DNA of 64,000 nt, from NCBI GenBank assembly GCA_026391455.1, contig JAPLEH010000046.1, forward strand, positions 38,506 to 102,505, read 5' to 3'. Source of the stretch: Bacteroidota bacterium (GTDB taxonomy: Bacteria > Bacteroidota > Bacteroidia > Chitinophagales > Chitinophagaceae). The notes under the pieces were generated by a model. It did no database searches. It saw only the letters and a list, made by a program, of their open reading frames with translations, and was not told the origin of the DNA. Below are positions 43,499 to 52,757 of the stretch, in pieces; position 1 is the stretch's first letter; every line of letters starts with the position of its first letter. Both the position numbers and the translations under genes were made by a program.

Positions 43499-46400
43499 AT
43501 GGCAAACTTTATCTCAGAAGATCAAATCGAAAAAGCAACCATTGAGGTGTTTATACACAACCTCGGTTACCGGCATCTCAACTGTTTGGATAAAGATGTA
43601 ACCGGTCGTTTGAATGAAAGGGATGTTATTATTAAGCCGTTGCTGAAGAAAAAACTGATTGAACTGAATCCGGCACTTCCCGCCTCTGCGATAGAAGAAG
43701 CCTATGAACAGCTTTGCCAGACAAGATCTGATAAAAGTGATCTGATGGCTAATAAAGAAGCCTATGGTCTGATAAAAAATGGAGTACAGGTTGAAATTAA
43801 TAATGCACAAGGTCGTAAAGAGCCTGCCACTGTTAAAGTAATTGACTTTCATGAGAAGACAAACAACGATTACCTGGTAGTTTCACAATTATGGATACAA
43901 GGTCAATTTATCCGCAGACGTCCCGATTTGATTGTATTTGTGAATGGCCTACCCCTAATTTTCATTGAGCTGAAAAATAGCAATATTGCGCTGCGCAATG
44001 CATACGATGATAATTTGCTCAATTACCGTAATGACATTCCATTATTATTTCATTACAATGCAATTTGTATACTCAGTAATGGTTTAGAAACAAAAGTAGG
44101 CAGCTTTAATTCGGGGTATGAGCATTTCTTTTATTGGCTTCGGCCTGAAAATGAGAATCAGGTACCTGATAAACAACGCATTCAACAATACGGTGTAAGT
44201 TTAGATTATGCAGTATTGGGGCTTTGTGAAAAACAACGATTGCTGGATTATATAGAAAATTTTATACTCTACTACAACGACATTGCAAAGATTTCTGCCA
44301 AAAACCACCAATTCCTGGGGGTAAACAATGCCATCAGTAATTTCTCCCTTCGATTAAAACACGATGCAGCCGGCACAGACACCGCTAATAAAGGTAAATT
44401 AGGTGTTTTCTGGCATACTCAGGGTAGTGGCAAAAGCTATAGTATGATTTTCTTCGCCCGTAAAGTATTCAGAAAATTTACCGGCAATTATACTTTCCTG
44501 ATTGTGACAGACAGGGATGATTTAGATGGGCAAATCTATCGAAATTTTTTAGGTTCAGGAACATTCAGTAAAGACACCAAATGCAGACCAAAAGATAGCG
44601 AAGACCTTAGAGCTATGTTACAAACCAATACACGGTATGTTTTTACGCTGATACAAAAATTTCGTTATCCCAAAGGGCAGGCTTATCCGGTATTGTCACT
44701 TCGAAACGACATTATCGTAATTATAGATGAGGCCCACCGGACCCAGTACAAAGACCTGGCTGAAAACATGCGAACAGGTTTGCCAAATGCTCAATATATG
44801 GCATTCACCGGAACGCCACTATTGGGCAGTAAAAAATTGACGCATGAATGGTTTGGAGACAATGTATCTGAATACAACTTCAAACAAAGTATCGATGACG
44901 GGGCCACCGTTCCACTTTTTTATCATAAAAGGGTACCCGAAGTACTGCTTCAAAATGATGATATAGATGAGGACCTGGCTGATATTGTAAGTGATGAAAA
45001 TCTCACGCAGGAGCAGCAAATAAAATTAGAAAGAGAGTTTGCACAGGAAATGAGTGTACTCAAAGCGGATGATCGTTTAGAAATCATTGCGAAGGATATA
45101 GCCTATCATTTTCCACGCAGAGGCTATCTTGGTAAGGGCATGGTAGTAACCATAGACAAATTCACCGCTGTAAAAATGTATGATAAAGTAAAGCGATTGT
45201 GGGAGGAAGAAAAGCGGAACATCCAGCATCAGATAAATGAAGAAAAAGATAAAGATGCAAAAGGTAAGTTGAAGCAGATTTTAGAATGGATGCGAAAAGC
45301 CGATATGGCAGTTATTGTGAGCGAGGAGGCTGGAGAAGATGAAAAGTTTGAAAAGCAGGGATTAGATATTAAATCGCACAGAAAGCGGTTGTTGACTACA
45401 GATGATAATGGACAAGATTTAGAAGGTAAATTTAAAGACCCTCAAGATACACTACAATTGGTTTTTGTTTGCAGTATGTGGCTTACAGGTTTTGACGCAC
45501 CAACTGTTTCTACTCTGTATTTAGATAAGCCTATGAAGGACCATACCCTGATGCAAACCATTGCAAGAGCAAACAGGGTTACCGATTTTTTGATAAATAA
45601 CAAACCCAAGAAAAATGGTTTAATCGTAGATTACTACAACGTATTCCGCAATCTTAAAAAAGCATTTGCATCATATGGTGGTGGTTCAATTGGAACTGAC
45701 GAAGGGAAAGGCGATGATGCTCCGGTTCAGGAAAAACACCAGTTATATGTATTGCTGAAAGAGGCTATTACTGAATGCAATGAATGGTGTTTAACTTTTG
45801 GAATAGATTTAAATAAAATAATAGAATCAAATTTAATTTTTAGCCAATTGGGCTTGTTTGATGATTATGCTGATACTATTGTTGCAAATGATGAACATAG
45901 AAAACAGTTCATCGTTTACGACAATACGATTGATGCTTTGTATGAAGCCTGTAGACCAGAAATATTAGGTCGCAGAAAAGAGTTTCCGTTGGCAGCTATT
46001 ATTCATTATCTCCGTGAGGTGATTGATGGCAAGGCTGATAGAGGAAACCTGGACAGTGCTAAAAGAAGAATTGGCCAATTATTGGATGATAGTATTGTTG
46101 CTCAGGAAAAAGAAAAATCGCAAAAATCGGACTTCGACAACCAGGCTTCAGAAAGCCCGGCGTATTATATCAAGTCATGGAAACAAATTGACCTCAGTAA
46201 GTTAAATATTGAAAAGTTAAGGGAAGAGTATAAAGTAGCGCCTCACAAGAACATAGAAATTTCAGATTTGCGAGCTTTTATATCTGACAAATTACAGCAA
46301 ATGATGGAGCGAAATGCTACGCGTACCAGTTTTGCTCAAAAATTACAGGAAATAATTGACCGTTATAATTCCGGAAATTCAAGCAATGAGAATTACTTTG

Positions 46401-46774
46401 ATGATTTGATGGATTTTGTAGAAAAGATGAGAGAGGAAGAAATGAGAGCTGCAAGGGAAGGCATGACCGAAGCAGAACTCGAAATATTCGATTTGATAAA
46501 GAAAGAAAATCTTACCAAAGATGAAGAGCAGAAAGTAAAGTTAGCAGCCAAGAGTTTGTTACATAAGCTAAAAGAAGACAAACCAACAGTGTTGATTACA
46601 GATTGGTATAAGGATACACAAACAAGGTTTCAAGTACAAGCTGCAATTAAAAAGGTACTGAACGATACTTTGCCTCAAAGCTATGACAGGGCAATTTATA
46701 GCACCAAATGTGATGTTGTTTTTGATCATTTTTTAATGATGGCACAAAACGGGAATTTTAAGGGTTATGCATAA
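43499..46774 (+). CDS. hsdR: Type I restriction-modification system, restriction subunit
   Basis: HsdR is the translocase and nuclease. The 1091-residue protein shows the nuclease motif RRPDLIVFVNGLPLIFIELKN (Asp...Glu-x-Lys, about residues 140-160), helicase motif I in HTQGSGKSYSMIF, motif II IDEAHRTQY, motif III MAFTGTPLL and motif VI QTIARANRVTD. Its length is within the family range. It ends the operon that began at 36590, 39 bases after the DUF262-DUF1524 gene. All catalytic motifs are intact, so the system should be active. Confidence 0.95.
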   Translation: MANFISEDQIEKATIEVFIHNLGYRHLNCLDKDVTGRLNERDVIIKPLLKKKLIELNPALPASAIEEAYEQLCQTRSDKSDLMANKEAYGLIKNGVQVEINNAQGRKEPATVKVIDFHEKTNNDYLVVSQLWIQGQFIRRRPDLIVFVNGLPLIFIELKNSNIALRNAYDDNLLNYRNDIPLLFHYNAICILSNGLETKVGSFNSGYEHFFYWLRPENENQVPDKQRIQQYGVSLDYAVLGLCEKQRLLDYIENFILYYNDIAKISAKNHQFLGVNNAISNFSLRLKHDAAGTDTANKGKLGVFWHTQGSGKSYSMIFFARKVFRKFTGNYTFLIVTDRDDLDGQIYRNFLGSGTFSKDTKCRPKDSEDLRAMLQTNTRYVFTLIQKFRYPKGQAYPVLSLRNDIIVIIDEAHRTQYKDLAENMRTGLPNAQYMAFTGTPLLGSKKLTHEWFGDNVSEYNFKQSIDDGATVPLFYHKRVPEVLLQNDDIDEDLADIVSDENLTQEQQIKLEREFAQEMSVLKADDRLEIIAKDIAYHFPRRGYLGKGMVVTIDKFTAVKMYDKVKRLWEEEKRNIQHQINEEKDKDAKGKLKQILEWMRKADMAVIVSEEAGEDEKFEKQGLDIKSHRKRLLTTDDNGQDLEGKFKDPQDTLQLVFVCSMWLTGFDAPTVSTLYLDKPMKDHTLMQTIARANRVTDFLINNKPKKNGLIVDYYNVFRNLKKAFASYGGGSIGTDEGKGDDAPVQEKHQLYVLLKEAITECNEWCLTFGIDLNKIIESNLIFSQLGLFDDYADTIVANDEHRKQFIVYDNTIDALYEACRPEILGRRKEFPLAAIIHYLREVIDGKADRGNLDSAKRRIGQLLDDSIVAQEKEKSQKSDFDNQASESPAYYIKSWKQIDLSKLNIEKLREEYKVAPHKNIEISDLRAFISDKLQQMMERNATRTSFAQKLQEIIDRYNSGNSSNENYFDDLMDFVEKMREEEMRAAREGMTEAELEIFDLIKKENLTKDEEQKVKLAAKSLLHKLKEDKPTVLITDWYKDTQTRFQVQAAIKKVLNDTLPQSYDRAIYSTKCDVVFDHFLMMAQNGNFKGYA

Positions 46775-46839
46775 TGCCTAACAAAAAAAAAGGCACTATA
46801 CACAAATCAATTTTTTCCGGCATCTCCAGTCCGCGCCAT

Positions 46840-47406
46840 ACCTGCAGCAAGGACTATTAGCGATTCCCAAATAGCCTTACATCCCCCCTAATCCACCCCA
46901 CTCCCGCCACACACCATACACCTGCTCCTGTTGGTACCTGTCCGTTCCACCTTTACACCCAGCGTATATTCATAATCCGCTACGAAGGTCTGTATCTTTC
47001 GAGGTTCAGGCTTTCACTTTTGCAGGTACGGCAGGGTTTAGCATTATTGATATTCACCTCGCGGTATTTTAATTCCTGGTTTGCAGTAGCAGGTATTGTG
47101 GAAGATTCCGGTGAAACTGATACAGATGCTTACCATGCACTGGCAATAATTTCGGTAATCGCTTTGTAATTGATCCAACGCCCAATAATGAGGTAAAGCA
47201 TTTTGATTACAGCAAATAGAAGAGCTTCTGCCAGGAACCTTTAAAGGATTGATCCATTGCCCGAATAACTGCAGATCCAAAAAACGATTGGAAAAAATAT
47301 GACATGGAAACCCGCGCTGATAAAATTGCTGAATGAGCGATACAGTATTGGACGCTATCATTTTTCTGGGAAAACTGAGCGTCAATTTTTCTGAATGACA
47401 TATCAT
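46840..47406 (-). pseudogene. Decayed gene region between hsdR and hipB
   Basis: The 768-bp gap 46775-47542 has no intact gene. On the minus strand a coding-like sequence can be followed through several frames: an open stretch to 47044 (WALDQLQSDYRNYCQCM), then in another frame ANQELKYREVNINNAKPC and RTCKSESLNLERYRPS before a stop at 46985-46987. The frame changes and stops suggest a degraded gene with a CxxC-type end. Part of its 3' end is repeated after hipA (see 49341-49433). The original product is not recognised. Confidence 0.4.
46941..47033. repeat. Left copy of a direct repeat flanking hipBA
   Basis: The sequence aligns base for base with 49341-49433, exactly 2400 bases away, with about 58 of the first 62 bases identical and weaker similarity afterwards. 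Both copies read as the 3' end of the same kind of minus-strand gene (CxxC...YRPS end). Confidence 0.65.
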
Positions 47407-47498
47407 TCATAAATGTGATTTTATACACATAATGAGTGGTAAAGCATTCATGGTTTGGGTTATTTCAATTATTTCGGGATTTTCTCAAATAAATGAGT

Positions 47499-47506
47499 AA
47501 ATTTGT
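47499..47506 (+). promoter_or_regulatory. TAnnTTTG promoter element of hipBA
   Basis: TAAATTTG matches the Bacteroidota -7 consensus and lies 36 bases before the hipB ATG, in a very AT-rich stretch. Confidence 0.45.
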
Positions 47507-47542
47507 ATGAGATATAATTCATAAAAGTTAATATAGCATATT

Positions 47543-47890
47543 ATGACTGATAAACCATTCAAAAATTGGCACTCCATGAGTGATCAGGCGCTGGCAGCCC
47601 ATATCGGGGTTTTTGTAAAGCATCACCGGCTGGAGCAAAACAAAACCCAGGATGCCCTGTCGCATGAAGCGGGTATTAGTCGTTCCACCCTCAGCTTATT
47701 GGAACGGGGCGAAACGGTTACCCTGGCTACCTTCATACAGGTGCTTCGGGTGCTGGATCAGCTACAGGTAATGGATGCCTTTGAAGTACAGCAGCGCATC
47801 AGTCCGCTGGCCCTTGCCAAAGCCGAACAGGAAAAACGCAAAAGAGCAAGGAATACTAAAACACAGGACCCGGAAAAAACAGATTGGTAA
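47543..47890 (+). CDS. hipB: HipB-type antitoxin (XRE regulator)
   Basis: The 115-residue protein has an XRE helix-turn-helix at residues about 20-75 (NKTQDALSHEAGISRSTLSLLERGE) and a helical C-terminus rich in Lys/Arg (EQEKRKRARNTKTQD). HipB binds and neutralises HipA and represses the operon. It lies 3 bases before the hipA ATG. Confidence 0.88.
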   Translation: MTDKPFKNWHSMSDQALAAHIGVFVKHHRLEQNKTQDALSHEAGISRSTLSLLERGETVTLATFIQVLRVLDQLQVMDAFEVQQRISPLALAKAEQEKRKRARNTKTQDPEKTDW

Positions 47891-47893
47891 AAT

Positions 47894-49195
47894 ATGAATA
47901 CGGCATTTGTAAAAATATGGGGCGAATTAGTGGGGGCAGTAGCCTGGGATGATGCTACCGGTTATGCCACATTTGAATATGAATCCAGATTCCAGCGTAA
48001 AGGGTGGGAACTGGCTCCCTTGCAAATGCCGGTAAGTGCAACCAAAAGCAGCTTCCATTTTCCCGCTTTGCGTAAAAAGCCAGATCCTGCTTTAGATAGC
48101 TTCAAAGGATTGCCTGGTTTATTGGCCGATGTGCTGCCCGATCGGTACGGAAATGAACTCATCAATTTGTGGTTGGCCAAAGAGGGGCGTCCGCCGGACA
48201 GTATGAATCCGGTGGAAACGTTATGTTTCATCGGCACCCGGGGAATGGGCGCCTTAGAGTTTGAGCCAACAACCCTTAAGGAAAGCAAAAGAACCTTTTC
48301 GGTGGACATAGATAGTCTGGTGGACATAGCCAGGAAAATGCTAACGAAAAAAGAAGCATTCGTAACCAACCTGCAGGAAGACGAAGAAAAAGCCATACTC
48401 GAAATATTACGGATTGGCACTTCTGCTGGTGGTGCCCGGCCTAAGGCCGTGATTGCTTACAACGAAAGAACTGGCGAAGTAAAATCGGGCCAAACCAATG
48501 CACCCAGGGGTTTTGAACATTGGCTGATAAAGTTGGATGGGGCGAGTGACGTACAGTTGGGAGCCAGCAAGGGTTATGGCCGTGTGGAAATGGCTTATTA
48601 CAATATGGCTGTGGCTTGTGGCATACAGATGATGCCTTCCAGACTTTTGGAAGAAAACGGCAGGGCGCATTTTATGACCAGGCGTTTTGACCGGGAGGAT
48701 GGTTCAACCAAACATCATATACAAACATTCTGTGCGATGAAGCACTTTGATTACAATCTGGTAACCAGTTTCAGTTACGAGCAGTTGTTTCAAACGCTGC
48801 GGGAACTAAAGCTTCCCTATCCGGATGCGGAGCAGTTGTTTCGCAGGATGGTATTCAATGTGCTGGCCCGTAACTGCGATGACCATACCAAGAACTTCGC
48901 TTTCCGTTTGAAAAAAGATGGAAAATGGGAATTGGCACCAGCCTATGATGTTTGCCATGCCTATCAACCCAGGCATCAATGGGTAAGTCAGCACGCTTTA
49001 AGCATCAATGGCAAGCGAACCAATATTACCAAAGACGATCTGCTCGCCATCGGCAAATCCATCAAAAATAAAAAGGCAGCAGAAACCATAGAGGAAATCA
49101 GCAACACGGTAAGCCAATGGAAAACCTTTGCCGATGAAGTAAAGCTGTTACCCAAACTGCGTGATGAAATAGAAGCAACATTGATTCGATTATAA
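47894..49195 (+). CDS. hipA: HipA-family serine/threonine kinase toxin
   Basis: HipA of E. coli phosphorylates glutamyl-tRNA synthetase and causes persistence. The 433-residue product has the HipA N-terminal domain (WGELVGAVAWDD, DSFKGLPGLLADVLPDRYGN) and the kinase core: GTSAGGARPKAVIAYN, HWLIKLDG, FMTRRFDRED, catalytic loop RNCDDHTKNFAFR with the catalytic Asp and metal-binding Asn, and LAPAYDVCHAY. All core residues are present, so the toxin should be active. The module is flanked by direct repeats 2.4 kb apart. Confidence 0.93.
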   Translation: MNTAFVKIWGELVGAVAWDDATGYATFEYESRFQRKGWELAPLQMPVSATKSSFHFPALRKKPDPALDSFKGLPGLLADVLPDRYGNELINLWLAKEGRPPDSMNPVETLCFIGTRGMGALEFEPTTLKESKRTFSVDIDSLVDIARKMLTKKEAFVTNLQEDEEKAILEILRIGTSAGGARPKAVIAYNERTGEVKSGQTNAPRGFEHWLIKLDGASDVQLGASKGYGRVEMAYYNMAVACGIQMMPSRLLEENGRAHFMTRRFDREDGSTKHHIQTFCAMKHFDYNLVTSFSYEQLFQTLRELKLPYPDAEQLFRRMVFNVLARNCDDHTKNFAFRLKKDGKWELAPAYDVCHAYQPRHQWVSQHALSINGKRTNITKDDLLAIGKSIKNKKAAETIEEISNTVSQWKTFADEVKLLPKLRDEIEATLIRL

Positions 49196-49340
49196 TTATT
49201 GCTTTACCAGAGAAAACAAATAGCCGGGGTGAAGGTATTGTCCACCCCAGAGGTAAAGTCTGTTCCTTTTTCTGAGTTATCAGATTAACGCCTAAATCTT
49301 TAACCCACCCCCACCAAACACCGGCTGCTATTGATACCCG

Positions 49341-49433
49341 TACGTTCCACCTTTACACCCAGCGTAAACTCATAATCCGCTACGAAGGTCTGTATGTTTC
49401 GAAGATGAGGCCCTAGCCTTTGCAGGTATTGCA
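49341..49433. repeat. Right copy of the direct repeat flanking hipBA
   Basis: This matches 46941-47033. The 49196-49536 gap contains nothing else recognisable. The repeat is a fragment of a gene end (minus strand, ACNTCKG then FETYRPS), broken by a stop. Confidence 0.6.
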
Positions 49434-49536
49434 GGCAATACCATACCCTGCAGCAGATGGATTACCCGCCACCCAGGCATTCCCAACAATTTCCCTACCT
49501 TCAGTTACCCGCCTTAAAGCACCTAACAAACCAACT

Positions 49537-50718
49537 ATGCAAAAATATTTTCTGTTGCCGGTCACGCTCCTGCTTCTCTTCACCACGGTCAATAGTCAGC
49601 CCACCGGGCCCACCCATGCCTGGCCCGTATCCACCGCCGAAAAAGAAAAGATGATCGCCGATTCGCTGCTGGCTTTTGAAAAGGATATCAATGGCGGTAA
49701 GTACGGGCATATCGATGCCATGTTCATTACACGCAATGGTAAACTCATCTGGCAGCAATCCTGGAAAAATGATTATGATAAGATCTATGGTGATAATGCC
49801 AAAACACCCAGCATCATGAATGCACATGATTTCGGTGGTCAATATAATTATTACAACCCCTGGTGGCATCCCTTTTACCGCCGCGGGGAGCTGCATAGTT
49901 TACAATCGGTCACTAAAACGATTACCTCCATCATAATCGGCATCGCGGTAACTCAAAAAGAATTCCCGGCCCTCACCACACCCGTGTTACAATTTTTTGA
50001 TACCACCCGCGTGAAGTATATCGATGATCGTAAACGAAAAATGACGATTCAGCATCTCCTCACCATGACGGCCGGCCTCCGCTGGAACGAAGACCAGACC
50101 TCTTACCTGGATCCTTCCAATGACTGTGGTATTATGGAAAACGGGTTTGACTGGATAGACTATGTAATCAACAAACCCATGTCCCACGAACCGGGTAGCA
50201 GTTTTGCATACAACAGTGGTGCCACCGAACTGCTCTGCTATATTTTCCGCAAAGCCACCGGTAAAGACATGGAGGAATATGCGGCGCAGCATCTTTTTGC
50301 CCCGCTGGGCATAAAGGATTATTTCTGGAAGCGCACCCCCACCGGGCTTGCAGATACAGAAGGAGGCCTTTATCTGAAACCTGCCGACCTCGCTAAAATT
50401 TTTTATCTCTGGCTGCAGCAGGGCAACTGGAATGGCGTACAATTGGTATCGAAGGATTGGGTGAATGCATCCATTACTCCTTTTATTTCATTGGGACCCG
50501 GTGTACAATATGGCTATAAATGGTGGCTGCATAAATACGGCACCAATCATCAACTCGCCTGGTGCGGGTCTGGCTTTGGCGGCCAGTTTCCCGTTATCAT
50601 ACCGGAGTATAATATCGTAGCGGTCTTTAACGGCTGGAATGTAACAGACGGCGGGCCTTCATTGGGTACGCGGACCATCCTGCGCAGATTGATCGGTGCG
50701 GTGGTGGATAAGAAATAA
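49537..50718 (+). CDS. Serine hydrolase of the beta-lactamase (class C/CubicO) family
   Basis: The 393-residue product starts with a signal peptide (YFLLPVTLLLLFTTVNSQ). The penicillin-binding-type active site is SVTK in LHSLQSVTKTITSIIIG (about residue 125), with the second motif YNS in SSFAYNSGATELL and a C-terminal GSGFGGQFP in place of KTG/HTG. Such enzymes are esterases, D-amino peptidases or hydrolases rather than true beta-lactamases in most cases. The ATG at 49537 begins the signal peptide; the open frame extends upstream without one. It lies just after the repeat following hipA. Confidence 0.88.
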   Translation: MQKYFLLPVTLLLLFTTVNSQPTGPTHAWPVSTAEKEKMIADSLLAFEKDINGGKYGHIDAMFITRNGKLIWQQSWKNDYDKIYGDNAKTPSIMNAHDFGGQYNYYNPWWHPFYRRGELHSLQSVTKTITSIIIGIAVTQKEFPALTTPVLQFFDTTRVKYIDDRKRKMTIQHLLTMTAGLRWNEDQTSYLDPSNDCGIMENGFDWIDYVINKPMSHEPGSSFAYNSGATELLCYIFRKATGKDMEEYAAQHLFAPLGIKDYFWKRTPTGLADTEGGLYLKPADLAKIFYLWLQQGNWNGVQLVSKDWVNASITPFISLGPGVQYGYKWWLHKYGTNHQLAWCGSGFGGQFPVIIPEYNIVAVFNGWNVTDGGPSLGTRTILRRLIGAVVDKK

Positions 50719-50753
50719 GAATGAGTGTTGCAATAGATTGTAATTCGCAATCC

Positions 50754-50936
50754 TCAATTCCCAATCGAATCCCACAACAATACCCGCATGGCCAGGGCTT
50801 GCTGCGCAGCTTTTGCGGCTTCGTTCCATTTTGCCTCATCATCGCCGCATAATCCGGCCACCATTTGCAGGGCCAGGTGACTATGATGGTCGTCATCCAC
50901 TTCGATATGGCGTTCGATACCATGCAAGGTTTTACC
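50754..50936 (-). pseudogene. C-terminal relic of a DUF3050 protein
   Basis: On the minus strand about 60 codons read GIERHIEVDDDHHSHLALQM, LCGDDEAKWNEAAKAAQQAL and end MRVLLWDSIGN at a stop. This matches the end of DUF3050 proteins (haem-oxygenase-like fold, metal-binding His). An in-frame TAG lies just upstream of the fragment, and the other 200 residues are missing. The gene is dead. Confidence 0.6.
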
Positions 50937-50976
50937 CTATCGGTAGTACAACTGTCTCGCAGCCTGTTCTCATCAA

Positions 50977-51366
50977 TCAATGCCAGTTAATAGCATCAGA
51001 ACCAGATTGCTTCAGCTCATATCCTGCAAGCAGCAGTATGATGAGTACTTCAATAATCAGGTAAGCATAGCCATACGGCGTGAGGGTTGCCCTGTGCTCA
51101 TACACCTGATACATCGTAAACAGGCAATACGATATATTTAATACTGCCAATAGTTTTAAAAGGGGTTTCCAGTTTTTGGGTCTGATCAGATAAGTGGCCC
51201 ATGAGTAAAGACACAAGGCCCCTGCAATGCCGATAAAATATACTACCGCAGTTGGAGGCATGCCAAAGAAATCATCAAACGTATATAAAAAGAACAAACC
51301 CGCGATGGACACAGCCGCGCCAATGGCATCGAGGAGAAAGATGGAATGTTTTTTTGGTATTTGCAT
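50977..51366 (-). CDS. Small integral membrane protein
   Basis: A 129-residue protein with four predicted membrane helices (ATG at 51366): FLLDAIGAAVSIAGLFFLY, TAVVYFIGIAGALCLYSWA, LLKLLAVLNISYCLFTMY and YLIIEVLIILLLAGYEL. No family recognised. It lies between the DUF3050 relic and yoeB on the same strand. Confidence 0.65.
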   Translation of the reverse strand: MQIPKKHSIFLLDAIGAAVSIAGLFFLYTFDDFFGMPPTAVVYFIGIAGALCLYSWATYLIRPKNWKPLLKLLAVLNISYCLFTMYQVYEHRATLTPYGYAYLIIEVLIILLLAGYELKQSGSDAINWH

Positions 51367-51391
51367 TTAAAAAAAGCAGCTATTCTAGTTT

Positions 51392-51649
51392 TCAATCATA
51401 GTGGAAGCGGCATTTGGCTATCTGAATCTCATCGTCAACCACCCGGTAGATCAAACGATGTTCCTCATCAATTCGTCTTGACCAGAAGCCTGCATAGTTA
51501 AACCGTAAAGGCTCAGGCTTACCAATACCCTCATAGGGGTTGCGTGAAATGTCTTTCAGCAATTCATTGATGCGTTTTAATTTTTGCTTATCATTCTTTT
51601 GCCAAAAAAGATAATCTTCCCAAGATAGTTCCGTGAAAACAAATTTCAT
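51392..51649 (-). CDS. yoeB: YoeB-type mRNA interferase toxin
   Basis: YoeB cleaves mRNA on the ribosome. The 85-residue protein fits the family over its full length: FTELSWEDYLFWQKNDKQKL, ELLKDISRNPYEGIGKPEPL, and the catalytic end GFWSRRIDEEHRLIYRV ... KCRFHYD, with the conserved Arg, His and Tyr. Its start overlaps the antitoxin stop by 4 bases. Confidence 0.95.
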   Translation of the reverse strand: MKFVFTELSWEDYLFWQKNDKQKLKRINELLKDISRNPYEGIGKPEPLRFNYAGFWSRRIDEEHRLIYRVVDDEIQIAKCRFHYD

Positions 51650-51900
51650 TTATCAGTCAGCTTCTTTATGAGTTTTTTGCCTTTTTTTAAATCCTGGATA
51701 GACGCGTCCAATCGTTGTTGATTGATGCGGGATGATAATTCATGTTGTGTGCTTTTTAATGCATTATACTCTTCCAGCGAAATGATAACCACTCCAGAAT
51801 CTTTTCCCCGATTGATAATTAATGTTTCAAAACTTTGTGTCACCTTATCCAGGTAAGTTTTAATGTCTTTACGAAAGTCGGATAGCGTTGTTGTTAACAT
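51646..51900 (-). CDS. yefM: YefM/Phd-family antitoxin
   Basis: The 84-residue antitoxin has the Phd/YefM DNA-binding start (TTTLSDFRKDIKTYLDKVTQ), the loop IINRGKDSGVVIISLEEYNAL and a basic toxin-binding tail (LKKGKKLIKKL). It overlaps yoeB by 4 bases and is preceded by GTACAT repeats that should be the operator. Confidence 0.92.
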   Translation of the reverse strand: MLTTTLSDFRKDIKTYLDKVTQSFETLIINRGKDSGVVIISLEEYNALKSTQHELSSRINQQRLDASIQDLKKGKKLIKKLTDK

Positions 51901-51901
51901 A

Positions 51902-51932
51902 TTTGTACATAAATATGTACAAATATATGTAC
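51902..51932 (-). promoter_or_regulatory. Operator of yefM-yoeB
   Basis: TTTGTACAT (51902-51910) and ATGTACAAA (51915-51923) form a perfect 9-bp inverted repeat with a 4-base spacer, directly upstream of the antitoxin ATG; a further ATGTAC lies at 51927-51932. YefM binds GTACA-type palindromes in E. coli, so the match is strong. Confidence 0.8.
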
Positions 51933-52104
51933 ATCATTTGAACTAACCAAAAACGGGGAAATAACGCTGCAAATTGCACACCATCCGGCAGCACCAACCT
52001 GAACCACGCTTTGTGAACAATGAATTTTACAAGGATTTTTTTGCAACAGATGTATGCCATTGCTAACTCAGGAAGAAATAACTTAGGCCCCATAAAACCG
52101 GTTG

Positions 52105-52740
52105 ATGAAATACCCAATCATAGTAACGGCGTTTGACAATGGGGTGGAATTATTTATTCCCGATCCCGAGCAGGTAAAAACGGTATATGAACAATTACTG
52201 CTGCAGGATGCATCCGCACCCTTTCCCTTCTGGGCAAAGATCTGGGCATCTGCAAACGCCCTGGCGGCTTATTTATCCGAACATCCCGAGCTGATTGCCG
52301 GCAAACACCTGTTGGAAATCGGTGCCGGTATCGGCCTGCCTTCATTTACCATTGCCCCACATACGGCTTCACTTATCATCAGTGATCACAATGCTGATGC
52401 GGTCGCACTGCTTGAAAAAAATATTGAACATTCAGGTCTTGCCCATATAAAATGCCGTCAGCTCGACTGGAATCATTTTCCGGAAGATATTACAGCAGAT
52501 ATTGTTTTGCTCAGTGATGTGAATTATGCACCCGATCAGTTTGATAATTTATTGTACCTGATAAAGCGGTTCACACAGCAGGGCTCCACCATTCTTCTTT
52601 CCACGCCACAGCGGATCATGGCATCGCCCTTTGTGCAATCGCTGCAGCAATTCTGTTGCGAAACCATACTGCAAACCATTATTGATAACGGGCAGGAGGT
52701 GGAAATAGCTATTCTGATTCTAAGAGCGAAGGAGGGTTAA
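52105..52740 (+). CDS. Class I SAM-dependent methyltransferase (METTL/lysine methyltransferase-like)
   Basis: The 211-residue protein has the motif FPFWAKIWASANALAAYL, motif I HLLEIGAGIGLPSF (about residues 70-83), ISDHNADAV and DIVLLSDVNY. This order matches the METTL16/PF10294-like group of protein or small-molecule methyltransferases. The substrate is unknown. The ATG at 52105 lies one codon after a TTG. The neighbouring LuxR-type regulator is convergent. Confidence 0.8.
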   Translation: MKYPIIVTAFDNGVELFIPDPEQVKTVYEQLLLQDASAPFPFWAKIWASANALAAYLSEHPELIAGKHLLEIGAGIGLPSFTIAPHTASLIISDHNADAVALLEKNIEHSGLAHIKCRQLDWNHFPEDITADIVLLSDVNYAPDQFDNLLYLIKRFTQQGSTILLSTPQRIMASPFVQSLQQFCCETILQTIIDNGQEVEIAILILRAKEG

Positions 52741-52757
52741 ACACCAAAATGGTTTGC

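Noticed and set aside
47044..47406. 120-codon minus-strand frame between hsdR and hipB as an intact gene
   Set aside because: The coding-like signal moves between frames and its downstream part matches the broken repeat at 49341; treated as a relic.
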